Origin: an uncultured Oscillospiraceae bacterium
Lineage (GTDB): Bacteria; Bacillota; Clostridia; Oscillospirales; Oscillospiraceae
Reading direction: 5' to 3'
Length of the DNA stretch: 20,304 nucleotides
Assembly: GCA_905233785.1 (NCBI GenBank)
Contig: CAJOCV010000013.1
Location: forward strand, 1-20,304
Each line of letters opens with the position of its first letter. Within the stretch, counting starts at the first letter, position 1. Below the pieces are notes generated by a model. That model was given only the letters and a program-made list of their open reading frames with translations, was not told where the DNA came from and did no database searches. Both the position numbers and the translations under genes were made by a program. This document shows, one piece after another, positions 6,498 to 13,502 of this stretch.

Positions 6498-9400
6498 GCG
6501 TCAATGGTGGAGACGGTGATGGTGGTCTCTTCCAGCACGTCCAGCAGGACGCGCACCGTGTCGAGGGAGGTAAAGATCGTGACGTTGTTCTCCGTCGCGC
6601 AGCGGCGGATAATCACGCCGTCCTCGAGGTGCGTGGGATTGTGTACGGCGCGGGTGTTGATGATATAGCTCACATAGCCCGCGCGGATGGAGTCTAAAAT
6701 CTCCTCGCTGCCCTCGCTGATCTTGTGGCGGACGCGGGTGCGGATGCCGCGCTCCTTGAGAAAAACGGCGGTGCCGGGAGTGGCCTCAATGTTAAAGCCC
6801 ATGTCGTAGAAGCGCCGAACCAGGGGCAGCGCCTCCTCCCGATCCTCCCGCGCGACCGTGACGAACACGGTGCCGTAGTTTTGAAGCTTCATGCCCGAGG
6901 CCTGCAGCGCCTTGTACATGGCGCGGGAGAGCTTCGTGTCGTAGCCGATGGCCTCGCCCGTGGATTTCATTTCCGGGGAAAGATAGGCGTCCAGCCCCTT
7001 GATCTTGCTCCAGGAGAAGACCGGAACCTTGACGTAGCAGCGTTTCTTTTCCTCGGGGTAGAGGTCGAAGATGCCCTGCTCCTTGAGGGATTTGCCCAGA
7101 ATGACCTCGGTGGCGATGTCGGCCAGCGAATAGCCCGTGGCCTTGGAGAGAAAGGGCACCGTGCGGGAGGAGCGGGGGTTGACCTCGATGATATAGACGT
7201 TCTCGTCCTTATCCACGATGAACTGGATGTTATAAAGCCCCACGATGCCGATGCCAAGCCCCAGCTTTTTGGCGTATTGCAGGATGACGCCCTTGACCCG
7301 GTTGGAGATGGACATGGCGGGGTAGACGCTGATCGAGTCACCGGAGTGGACGCCGGTGCGCTCCACCAGCTCCATGATGCCGGGCACGAACACGTCCCGC
7401 CCGTCGCAGATCGCGTCCACCTCGACCTCCTTGCCGAGGATGTACTTGTCCACCAGCACGGGCTTGTCCGCGTCGATCTCCACGGCGGTCTTGAGATAGT
7501 GGCGCAGCATCTCGTCGTCTGCGACGATCTGCATGGCTCTGCCGCCGAGAACGAAGCTCGGGCGCACGAGTACGGGGTAGCCGACCTCGTTTGCGGCCTT
7601 CACGCCGTCCTCAATCGTGGTGACGGCGGCGCCGCGCGGCTGGGGGATGTTGAGATCGAGCAGCACCTTCTCAAAGGCGTCCCGGTTCTCGGCGCGCTCG
7701 ATGGCGGCGCAGTCGGTGCCGATGAGCTTCACGCCCCGGTCCATCAGCGGCTGGGCGAGGTTGATGGCGGTCTGCCCGCCGAGAGAGGCGATCACGCCCT
7801 CCGGCTGCTCAAAGTTGATGATGTCCATCACGTCCTCCACGGTCAGCGGCTCAAAATAGAGCTTGTCGCCGGTCGTGTAGTCGGTGGAGACGGTCTCGGG
7901 GTTGTTGTTGATGATGATGGCCTCATAGCCGTTTCGCTTGATGGTCTGCACCGCGTGAACGGTGGAGTAGTCAAACTCCACGCCCTGCCCGATGCGGATC
8001 GGCCCGGCGCCAAGGACGATGATCTTCTTCTTATCCGTGAGGCGGGAGTCGTTCTTCCCGGAGTAGGAGGAGTAGAGGTAGGCGATGTATTTGCCGGTGT
8101 GCAGGGTGTCCACCATGCGGAAGACGGGCAGGATGCCGAGTCTACGGCGCTTTTCGTAGAGCTCCACCTCGCTGAGCGACCAGAGAGAGGCGATGTATTT
8201 GTCGGAAAAGCCCATGCGCTTGGCACTCTTGAGCGTTTCCACGTCGTTGACCTTCGCCTTGAGCTGCCGCTCCATCGCAACGATCTTCTGCAGCGATTCG
8301 AGAAACAGCTCCGTGATCATTGTCACCTCGTGCAGCCGTTCGATGCTCGTGCCGCGGCGCAGAAGCTCCACGATGGCGTAGATGTTGTCGTCCCGGAATT
8401 CGGAGATGTAATCAAAAAGCGCCTCGTCCGTCATGGGGTCAAACTTCGGGCTGTAGAAGTGGCAGACCCCGGTCTCGAGCGAGCGGACGGACTTTAGGAA
8501 GCATTCCTCCAGGTTCGAGCCGATGCCCATGACCTCGCCCGTGGCCTTCATCTGTGTGCCGAGGGTGTTCGGCGCGTCGGGGAACTTGTCGAAGGGGAAG
8601 CGCGGAAACTTCGCCACGATGTAGTCAAGGCTCGGCTCCATGGCGGCCGTGCCGCCCGCAACGGGGATCTCCTCCAGCGCCATGCCCATGGCGATCTTCG
8701 CCGTGACGCGGGCGATGGGGTAGCCGCTGGCCTTGGAGGCCAGCGCCGAGGAGCGGGAAACGCGGGGATTTACTTCTATTAAATAATACTCGCTTGTCGT
8801 CGGGTGCAGCGCGAACTGCACGTTGCAGCCGCCTTCGATCTTGAGCTCGCGGATGATCTTGATGGCGCTGTCGTTGAGCATCTTCTTATCGTGCTCGCTG
8901 AGCGAGAGGATGGGCGCGACCACAATGGAGTCGCCGGTATGCACCCCCACGGGATCGACGTTTTCCATGCCGCAGATCGTGATGGCGGTGTCGTTGGAGT
9001 CGCGCATGACCTCAAACTCGATCTCCTTGTAGCCCTTGACGCTCTTTTCCACCAGCACCTGGTGCACGGGGGAGAGACGGAAGGCGTTGGCGCCGATCTC
9101 CATCAGCTCCGCCTCGTTATTGGCAAAGCCGCCGCCGGTGCCGCCGAGCGTGAAGGCGGGGCGCAGAACGACCGGGTAGCCGATGCGCGCGGCGGCCTCC
9201 TTGGCCTCGTCAAGCTGATAAGTGATCTCGGAGGGGATGACCGGCTCACCGATGGACTGGCACATCTCCTTGAAAAGCTCGCGATCCTCAGCGCGCTCAA
9301 TGCTCTCGCTGCTCGTGCCGAGAAGGCGGGTGCCGCATTCGCGCAGGATGCCCTTCCGCTCAAGCTGCATGGCGAGGTTTAAGCCCGTCTGCCCGCCGAT

Positions 9401-9667
9401 GCCCGGGACGATGGCGTCCGGCCGCTCATAGCGGAGGATTTTCGCGATATATTCCAGGGTCAGCGGCTCCATATACACCTTGTCCGCGATCGAGGTGTCA
9501 GTCATGATGGTGGCGGGATTGGAGTTTGCCAGCACCACCTCATAACCCTCTTCCTTGAGGGCAAGGCAGGCCTGCGTGCCCGCGTAGTCAAATTCCGCGG
9601 CCTGACCGATCACAATGGGGCCGGAGCCGATGATGAGAACCTTTTTGATGTCCGTGCGTTTTGCCAT
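6494..9667 (-). CDS. carB: Carbamoyl-phosphate synthase large subunit CarB
   Basis: CarB (1057 aa) makes carbamoyl phosphate from bicarbonate, ammonia and two ATP. It has the expected duplicated layout: an N-terminal half opening with KKVLIIGSGPIVIGQA and carrying an ATP-grasp core, a middle oligomerisation region, a second half opening with KKIIVLGAGPIRIGQG with its own ATP-grasp, and a C-terminal MGS-like regulatory domain over roughly the last 120 residues. Conserved IEVNPRVSRSSALASKA and IEVNPRSSRTVPFLSKA mark the two ATP sites. An ATG at 9673 overlaps the pyrC stop. The ATG at 9667 is preferred because GGAGG sits at a proper distance and the protein then begins MAKRTDIKK, as family members do. 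No carA is beside it, so the glutaminase subunit must be encoded elsewhere. Confidence 0.95.
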   Translation of the reverse strand: MAKRTDIKKVLIIGSGPIVIGQAAEFDYAGTQACLALKEEGYEVVLANSNPATIMTDTSIADKVYMEPLTLEYIAKILRYERPDAIVPGIGGQTGLNLAMQLERKGILRECGTRLLGTSSESIERAEDRELFKEMCQSIGEPVIPSEITYQLDEAKEAAARIGYPVVLRPAFTLGGTGGGFANNEAELMEIGANAFRLSPVHQVLVEKSVKGYKEIEFEVMRDSNDTAITICGMENVDPVGVHTGDSIVVAPILSLSEHDKKMLNDSAIKIIRELKIEGGCNVQFALHPTTSEYYLIEVNPRVSRSSALASKASGYPIARVTAKIAMGMALEEIPVAGGTAAMEPSLDYIVAKFPRFPFDKFPDAPNTLGTQMKATGEVMGIGSNLEECFLKSVRSLETGVCHFYSPKFDPMTDEALFDYISEFRDDNIYAIVELLRRGTSIERLHEVTMITELFLESLQKIVAMERQLKAKVNDVETLKSAKRMGFSDKYIASLWSLSEVELYEKRRRLGILPVFRMVDTLHTGKYIAYLYSSYSGKNDSRLTDKKKIIVLGAGPIRIGQGVEFDYSTVHAVQTIKRNGYEAIIINNNPETVSTDYTTGDKLYFEPLTVEDVMDIINFEQPEGVIASLGGQTAINLAQPLMDRGVKLIGTDCAAIERAENRDAFEKVLLDLNIPQPRGAAVTTIEDGVKAANEVGYPVLVRPSFVLGGRAMQIVADDEMLRHYLKTAVEIDADKPVLVDKYILGKEVEVDAICDGRDVFVPGIMELVERTGVHSGDSISVYPAMSISNRVKGVILQYAKKLGLGIGIVGLYNIQFIVDKDENVYIIEVNPRSSRTVPFLSKATGYSLADIATEVILGKSLKEQGIFDLYPEEKKRCYVKVPVFSWSKIKGLDAYLSPEMKSTGEAIGYDTKLSRAMYKALQASGMKLQNYGTVFVTVAREDREEALPLVRRFYDMGFNIEATPGTAVFLKERGIRTRVRHKISEGSEEILDSIRAGYVSYIINTRAVHNPTHLEDGVIIRRCATENNVTIFTSLDTVRVLLDVLEETTITVSTIDA

Positions 9668-9669
9668 TT

Positions 9670-10872
9670 TCATGCCTCCGAATAGACGATGTTGCTGTTA
9701 TAAACTGTGAGCTTGCAGCGGCCGGAAACCCGCCGCCCGGCAAAGGGGGTCGCTTTTCCCTGGGAGAGAAACTCTCCGGGGTCGATGGGATATTCTTTTT
9801 CCAGATCCCAGACGGAAAAGTCATTTCCGATGGGGATCCGAAAGCGATCACGCGGCCTCACGGTGAGAAGCTGCACGAGCGCTTCCAGGGAGAGAAAGCC
9901 TTCCTTCACAAGCCCCGTATACAAGAGCGGGAAGGCGGTCTCAATGCCGACGATGCCGAAGGCGCTTTTCTCCAGCCCGCGGCTCTTCTCCTCGGCGCTG
10001 TGCGGCGCGTGGTCGGTGGCGATCATGTCAATGGCGCCGTCCGTGAGCCCCTCCAGCAGCGCCTCACGATCTTTGCGGGCGCGCAGCGGCGGGTTCATCT
10101 TGAAGCGCCCGTCCTCCTGCAGGTCGTTTTCATCCAGCAGCAGGTAGTGCGGCGCGGTCTCGCAGGTGACATCCACGCCGCTCTTTTTCGCCTCGCGGAT
10201 GATGTGCACACTCTCCCCGGTCGAGATGTGGCAGACATGGTAGCCGCAGCCGGTTGCGGCGGCAAGCTCAAGGTCGCGCGCGATCTGCCCCCACTCGCTC
10301 TCAGAGCAGATGCCCCGGTGCCCGTGCGCCCTCGCGTAAGCGCCGTCGTGAATGTAGCCGCCGCGCAGGAGAGCATTGTCCTCACAGTGGGCGACGATGA
10401 GCTTTCCGAGCGCCCTGGCGCGCTCCATGGCCTCGCGCATGATAGCGCGATCCTGTACGCCGTGCCCGTCGTCGGAGAAGGCGATCACCTTGTCAGCCAG
10501 TCCCTCCAGATCGGCAAGCTTCCTGCCCTCTTCGCCCACGGTGATAGCGGCATAGGGGTAGACGGCAATCACAGCGTCGCGCCGGATGATTTCGGTCTGC
10601 GCGCTCAGGTGCTCCACGCTGTCGGGCACGGGGTTTAGATTCGGCATGGTACACACCGCGGTATAGCCGCCGCGCGCCGCCGCGCGTGAGCCCGTTCGGA
10701 TCGTCTCTTTATAAGAAAAACCCGGCTCGCGAAAATGAACATGCACATCGCAAAAACCGGGCAAACAAACATATTGACTTTCATTCAAGCAGGCGAAAGC
10801 AGCAAAACGATCCCCAAGGAAAGGCGCGGCGCCCTCCATGCAGATTCTTTTGACTTTGTCAAACTGCGGCAT
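9670..10872 (-). CDS. pyrC: Dihydroorotase PyrC (type I)
   Basis: PyrC (400 aa) closes carbamoyl aspartate to dihydroorotate. It belongs to the zinc amidohydrolases: the His44-Val-His46 pair in CDVHVHFREPG, FSDDG (132-136), AHCED with His162, CHIS with His215, APHY with His242, and the catalytic ATDHAPH (285-291). The N-terminal beta-sandwich before HxH is short. The ATG at 10872 is chosen because the GGAGG at 10881-10885 then sits 8 bases away; an ATG at 10878, two codons earlier, would leave only 2 bases. It is the first gene of the operon, about 45 bases behind a consensus promoter, and its stop overlaps the carB region. No attenuator or PyrR-type leader is visible. Confidence 0.94.
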   Translation of the reverse strand: MPQFDKVKRICMEGAAPFLGDRFAAFACLNESQYVCLPGFCDVHVHFREPGFSYKETIRTGSRAAARGGYTAVCTMPNLNPVPDSVEHLSAQTEIIRRDAVIAVYPYAAITVGEEGRKLADLEGLADKVIAFSDDGHGVQDRAIMREAMERARALGKLIVAHCEDNALLRGGYIHDGAYARAHGHRGICSESEWGQIARDLELAAATGCGYHVCHISTGESVHIIREAKKSGVDVTCETAPHYLLLDENDLQEDGRFKMNPPLRARKDREALLEGLTDGAIDMIATDHAPHSAEEKSRGLEKSAFGIVGIETAFPLLYTGLVKEGFLSLEALVQLLTVRPRDRFRIPIGNDFSVWDLEKEYPIDPGEFLSQGKATPFAGRRVSGRCKLTVYNSNIVYSEA

Positions 10873-10924
10873 ACACATTCCCTCCGCCTTGGCGAGCTCT
10901 TCATATTAACATAAAGTTTAGTCG

Positions 10925-10953
10925 ATTATACAGGGCAAGCCGCTTCCTGTCAA
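10925..10953 (-). promoter_or_regulatory. Consensus promoter of the pyr-guaB operon
   Basis: On the minus strand TTGACA (10948-10953) and TATAAT (10925-10930) are separated by exactly 17 bases: a perfect sigma-A promoter. The leader to pyrC is only about 45 bases, without a terminator hairpin, anti-terminator or riboswitch. A small dyad (CGCC-AA-GGCG) touches the ribosome binding site. Regulation by leader attenuation therefore looks unlikely here. Confidence 0.9.
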
Positions 10954-11002
10954 TTGGCGTTTTGCACAGAAAACAGGATGTGATTTCAATCAGGGCTCAC
11001 AC

Positions 11003-11031
11003 TTGCGCGGTGCTTCAAAAATGTGTAGAAT
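11003..11031 (+). promoter_or_regulatory. Candidate promoter of the AraC-family regulator gene
   Basis: TTGCGC (11003-11008) and TAGAAT (11026-11031) are 17 bases apart, about 30 bases before the TTG start. Matches are 4 of 6 and 5 of 6 to consensus. It is divergent from the pyr promoter, with about 50 bases between the -35 boxes. Confidence 0.55.
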
Positions 11032-11061
11032 AAAGACAGAAATTGATGAGGGTGTGAGGCG

Positions 11062-12018
11062 TTGAACGAGGCGATCATCGCGCGGCTTGCGCGCGTAAAT
11101 GAAGAGGAACAGGCGATTCTCTCCGGCCGGCGCAGCATTGACCGAAGCATCTATATGGACGGGAGCCGGGATGTCATCAGCGGCGAGAAGCTTTTGGAGC
11201 GCGATAAGCTCATCGCGGTTCGCAAGCACACGCGCTTCGTTGCCTTCCCCGAGCATACCCACGACTATGTGGAAATGGTCTATATGTGCCGGGGCACCAC
11301 CACCCACACGGTGGACGGAAACCGCCTGTGCTTAAAGCCCGGGGAGCTTCTGATGCTCGGGCAGAACGCGCGCCAGTCGATCGAGGCGGCGGGGGAGGGC
11401 GACCTTGCGGTGAACTTCATCGTGCGCCCGGAATTTCTCGGCGGTATCCTGCGCTTTCTCGGGGATGAGGAGACGCCGCTGCGCCGCTTTGTGCTCGGCG
11501 CGCTCAGCGGCAGCGGGAGCGTGGACTACCTGCTTTTTCGCACGGCGGACTACCTGCCCGCGCAGAACCTGATCGAAAACCTGATTTGGACCCTCATTCA
11601 GGATACGCCCAACAAGCGCGGCATCTTACAGATGACGATGGGGCTTCTCTTCGCGCAGCTTCTGAGCCGCACGGATCTGCTCGCCGCGGCGGATCAGGAG
11701 CAGGAGATCATCGTGCGTGTGCTGCGCTATGTGGAGGAGCGCTACCGGGATGGAAGCCTTACCGAGATCGCCAACGAACTCAATTATGAAGTGAGCGGGC
11801 TGAGCCGCTTCATCCAACGCAAGACGGGGCGCAGCTATACGGAGCTGGTGCAGGAAAAGCGCCTGAGCCAGGCGGCCTGGATGCTGCGCAACACGCACGA
11901 ACGGGTGGAGGACGTTGCCCGCGCGATGGGATATGAGAACATCAGCTACTTCCACCGCATCTTCCGGGAAAGGTTTGGCCTGACACCGAAGAAGTACCGG
12001 GATTTCAGCGGCCAGTGA
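11062..12018 (+). CDS. AraC-family transcriptional regulator with cupin sensor domain
   Basis: This 318-aa protein has an N-terminal cupin-like sensor (HTHDYVEMVYMCRG at 65-78, LKPGELLML at 91-99) and a C-terminal AraC DNA-binding domain with two helix-turn-helix units (about 232-251 and 281-301), ending in the family signature ISYFHRIFRERFGLTPKKYR. The start is a TTG: an in-frame stop lies just upstream, a GAGGG site is 9 bases before it, and the resulting N-terminal helix (ARVNEEEQAIL) is typical of this regulator group, whereas the first ATG would remove it. It stands directly before rhaB in the same direction, so it probably activates the deoxysugar operon in response to rhamnose or a product. 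The effector is not visible. The stop lies in a short dyad-rich repeat. Confidence 0.88.
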   Translation: MNEAIIARLARVNEEEQAILSGRRSIDRSIYMDGSRDVISGEKLLERDKLIAVRKHTRFVAFPEHTHDYVEMVYMCRGTTTHTVDGNRLCLKPGELLMLGQNARQSIEAAGEGDLAVNFIVRPEFLGGILRFLGDEETPLRRFVLGALSGSGSVDYLLFRTADYLPAQNLIENLIWTLIQDTPNKRGILQMTMGLLFAQLLSRTDLLAAADQEQEIIVRVLRYVEERYRDGSLTEIANELNYEVSGLSRFIQRKTGRSYTELVQEKRLSQAAWMLRNTHERVEDVARAMGYENISYFHRIFRERFGLTPKKYRDFSGQ

Positions 12019-12038
12019 TCAGTGACCGGTGGCCACTG
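12007..12038. repeat. CAGTG-type dyad repeat at the end of the regulator gene
   Basis: The stretch contains several CAGTG/CACTG units and an imperfect dyad (CAGTG at 12020-12024 with CACTG at 12034-12038). It overlaps the regulator stop codon. Its AGCGGCCAGT decamer recurs inverted at 17206-17215, just after the stop of the FUSC-type gene. It has no adjoining T-run, so it is not a proper terminator. Probably a degenerate intergenic repeat. Confidence 0.4.
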
Positions 12039-12071
12039 AAAATAAGGACAGTTTTTTGTAAAATATCGACC

Positions 12072-12100
12072 TTGGAAAGACGGCGTTTTTTTCTTATTAT
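12072..12100 (+). promoter_or_regulatory. Candidate promoter of the rhaB-fucO operon
   Basis: TTGGAA (12072-12077) and TATTAT (12095-12100) are 17 bases apart. The -35 matches 4 of 6, as expected for an activator-dependent promoter. A TTATG-TTAG-CATAA dyad (12097-12110) overlaps the -10 and start region. rhaB begins 30 bases after the -10. Confidence 0.55.
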
Positions 12101-12129
12101 GTTAGCATAAGAAATAAGGGGGCTTTGCC

Positions 12130-13401
12130 ATGAACAAATACCTCGCAATTGACATCGGCGCTTCCTCCGGGCGGCATATCGTCGGCTGGATGGAGTGCGG
12201 TCAGCTCAAGACCGAGGAGGTCTACCGCTTCCCCAACGGCGTGCAGATGCTGGACGGGCATCTGACCTGGAACCTTGACGGGCTGCTCGGACATGTCAAG
12301 GAGGGCATCCGCGTCGCGAAGGAGCGTTTTGACGACATCCGCTCCCTCTCGGTGGACACCTGGGGCGTGGACTACATCCTTCTCAAGGGGGACGAGGAAG
12401 TGCGCCCCTGCTACGCCTACCGCGACAGCCGCACCGAGGCGGTGATCCCCGAGGTGCACGCAAAGATGGCTTTCTCCGAGCTCTATCGCCGCACGGGCAT
12501 CCAGTTCCAGCCCTTCAACACGATCTATCAGCTTTATGCGGATAAAGTCGCCGGGCGGCTTGAGGGGGTGACGGATTTTCTGATGATGCCGGAATACCTC
12601 ATGTACAAGCTCTGCGGCAACAAGGCGCATGAGTACACAAACGCCACCACCGGCGGCCTGGTCTCCGCCGAGACGGGGGAGTTTGACGGCGCGATCATCC
12701 GGGCGCTGGGGCTTCCCGAGGCGCTGTTTCACCCGCTGCAGCGGCCGGGGACGGTGATCGGGGAGTACGAGGGCATCCGGGTCGTGCTGTGCGCAACGCA
12801 CGACACCGGCTCCGCCGTCGAGGGCATCCCCATGGAATCCGAACAGCCCTACATCTCCTCCGGCACCTGGTCGCTGCTCGGCGTCAAGACGCCGAAGCCC
12901 ATCACAGGCACGGAGAGCCGGCTTGCCAACTGGTCAAACGAGGGCGGCGTGGGCTACAACCGCTACCAGAAGAACATCATGGGCATGTGGCTCATCAACC
13001 GCCTGCGCGACGAGCTCTGCCCCGCAAAGCCCTTCCCCGAGATCGTGCATGAGGCCGAGCAGAGCCGGTTTGACGAGACCGTGGACGCAAACGCCAGGGA
13101 CTTTCTCGCGCCCGAGAGCATGAAGGCCGCCTTTGACGCCGCGCTGAGAGCCAAGCCCCAGAGCATCGGGGACTATTTCCGCTGCGCCTATCGGAGCCTC
13201 GCCCTCTGCTACAAAAACGCCGTCGAGGAGCTGGAGTCAAACACCGGCGCGCGCTATGAGGCCATTTATATTGTTGGCGGCGGCGCGAAGAACGCCTTCC
13301 TCAACGCCCTGACAGAGAAGGCCAGCGGCAAAAAGGTGATCGCCCTTCCCATCGAAGCCACAGCGATCGGCAATCTGAAGGTACAGATCCAGGCAAATTG
13401 A
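12130..13401 (+). CDS. rhaB: Rhamnulokinase RhaB
   Basis: A FGGY-family sugar kinase (423 aa) that phosphorylates L-rhamnulose at O1. Visible are the N-terminal phosphate loop IDIGASSGRHIVG (7-19), SVDTWGVDY (74-82), the catalytic-aspartate segment THDTGSAV (223-230), SSGTWSLLG (243-251) and the adenosine motif VGGGAKN (382-388). The spacing and HDTxSAV/SSGTWSL pair are characteristic of RhaB rather than FucK or XylB. An AAGGGGG site precedes the ATG. The protein stops at GNLKVQIQAN, while E. coli RhaB (489 aa) continues well beyond; the stop is 4 bases before a 69-base dyad repeat. The catalytic core is complete, so it is probably active, but the C-terminus may have been cut by repeat insertion. 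Next downstream is the sugar isomerase gene. Confidence 0.9.
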   Translation: MNKYLAIDIGASSGRHIVGWMECGQLKTEEVYRFPNGVQMLDGHLTWNLDGLLGHVKEGIRVAKERFDDIRSLSVDTWGVDYILLKGDEEVRPCYAYRDSRTEAVIPEVHAKMAFSELYRRTGIQFQPFNTIYQLYADKVAGRLEGVTDFLMMPEYLMYKLCGNKAHEYTNATTGGLVSAETGEFDGAIIRALGLPEALFHPLQRPGTVIGEYEGIRVVLCATHDTGSAVEGIPMESEQPYISSGTWSLLGVKTPKPITGTESRLANWSNEGGVGYNRYQKNIMGMWLINRLRDELCPAKPFPEIVHEAEQSRFDETVDANARDFLAPESMKAAFDAALRAKPQSIGDYFRCAYRSLALCYKNAVEELESNTGARYEAIYIVGGGAKNAFLNALTEKASGKKVIALPIEATAIGNLKVQIQAN

Positions 13402-13405
13402 TCCT

Positions 13406-13474
13406 GTAGGGGCGACCCTTGCGGTCGCCCGCCGCGAACGCAGACCAACGGGCGACCACAAGGGTCGCCCCAAC
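13406..13474. repeat. GGGGCGACC-type inverted repeat between rhaB and the isomerase
   Basis: Two 26-base arms (13406-13431 and 13449-13474) are inverted copies with 24 of 26 matches, around a 17-base centre. Each arm is itself a hairpin (GGGCGACC, 5-base loop, GGTCGCCC). This is the layout of the TGTAGGGGCG-type intergenic repeats I recall from many Clostridia. It codes for nothing and is followed by the isomerase ribosome binding site, so it would be transcribed inside the operon. Confidence 0.8.
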
Positions 13475-13502
13475 GATAAAGAATCAAAGGAGAGCACTTG
13501 TC

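Noticed and set aside
5776..6504. Very long pyrD reading frame reaching back to 6504
   Set aside because: The upstream part is a frame-shifted shadow of pyrK, rich in Arg and Ala with no family motifs; pyrD starts at 5775 behind a strong ribosome binding site.
6725..8497. Long open frame on the plus strand inside carB
   Set aside because: Antisense shadow typical of GC-rich coding DNA; no ribosome binding site and low-complexity Asp/Val/His/Gly composition, while carB is certain.
12020..12056. Terminator after the AraC-type gene
   Set aside because: The dyad is imperfect and the nearest T-run is more than 10 bases away, so read-through into rhaB cannot be excluded.
13419..13502. Upstream in-frame start for the sugar isomerase
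   Set aside because: It lies within the inverted repeat; the ATG at 13503 has AAAGGAG at the right distance.
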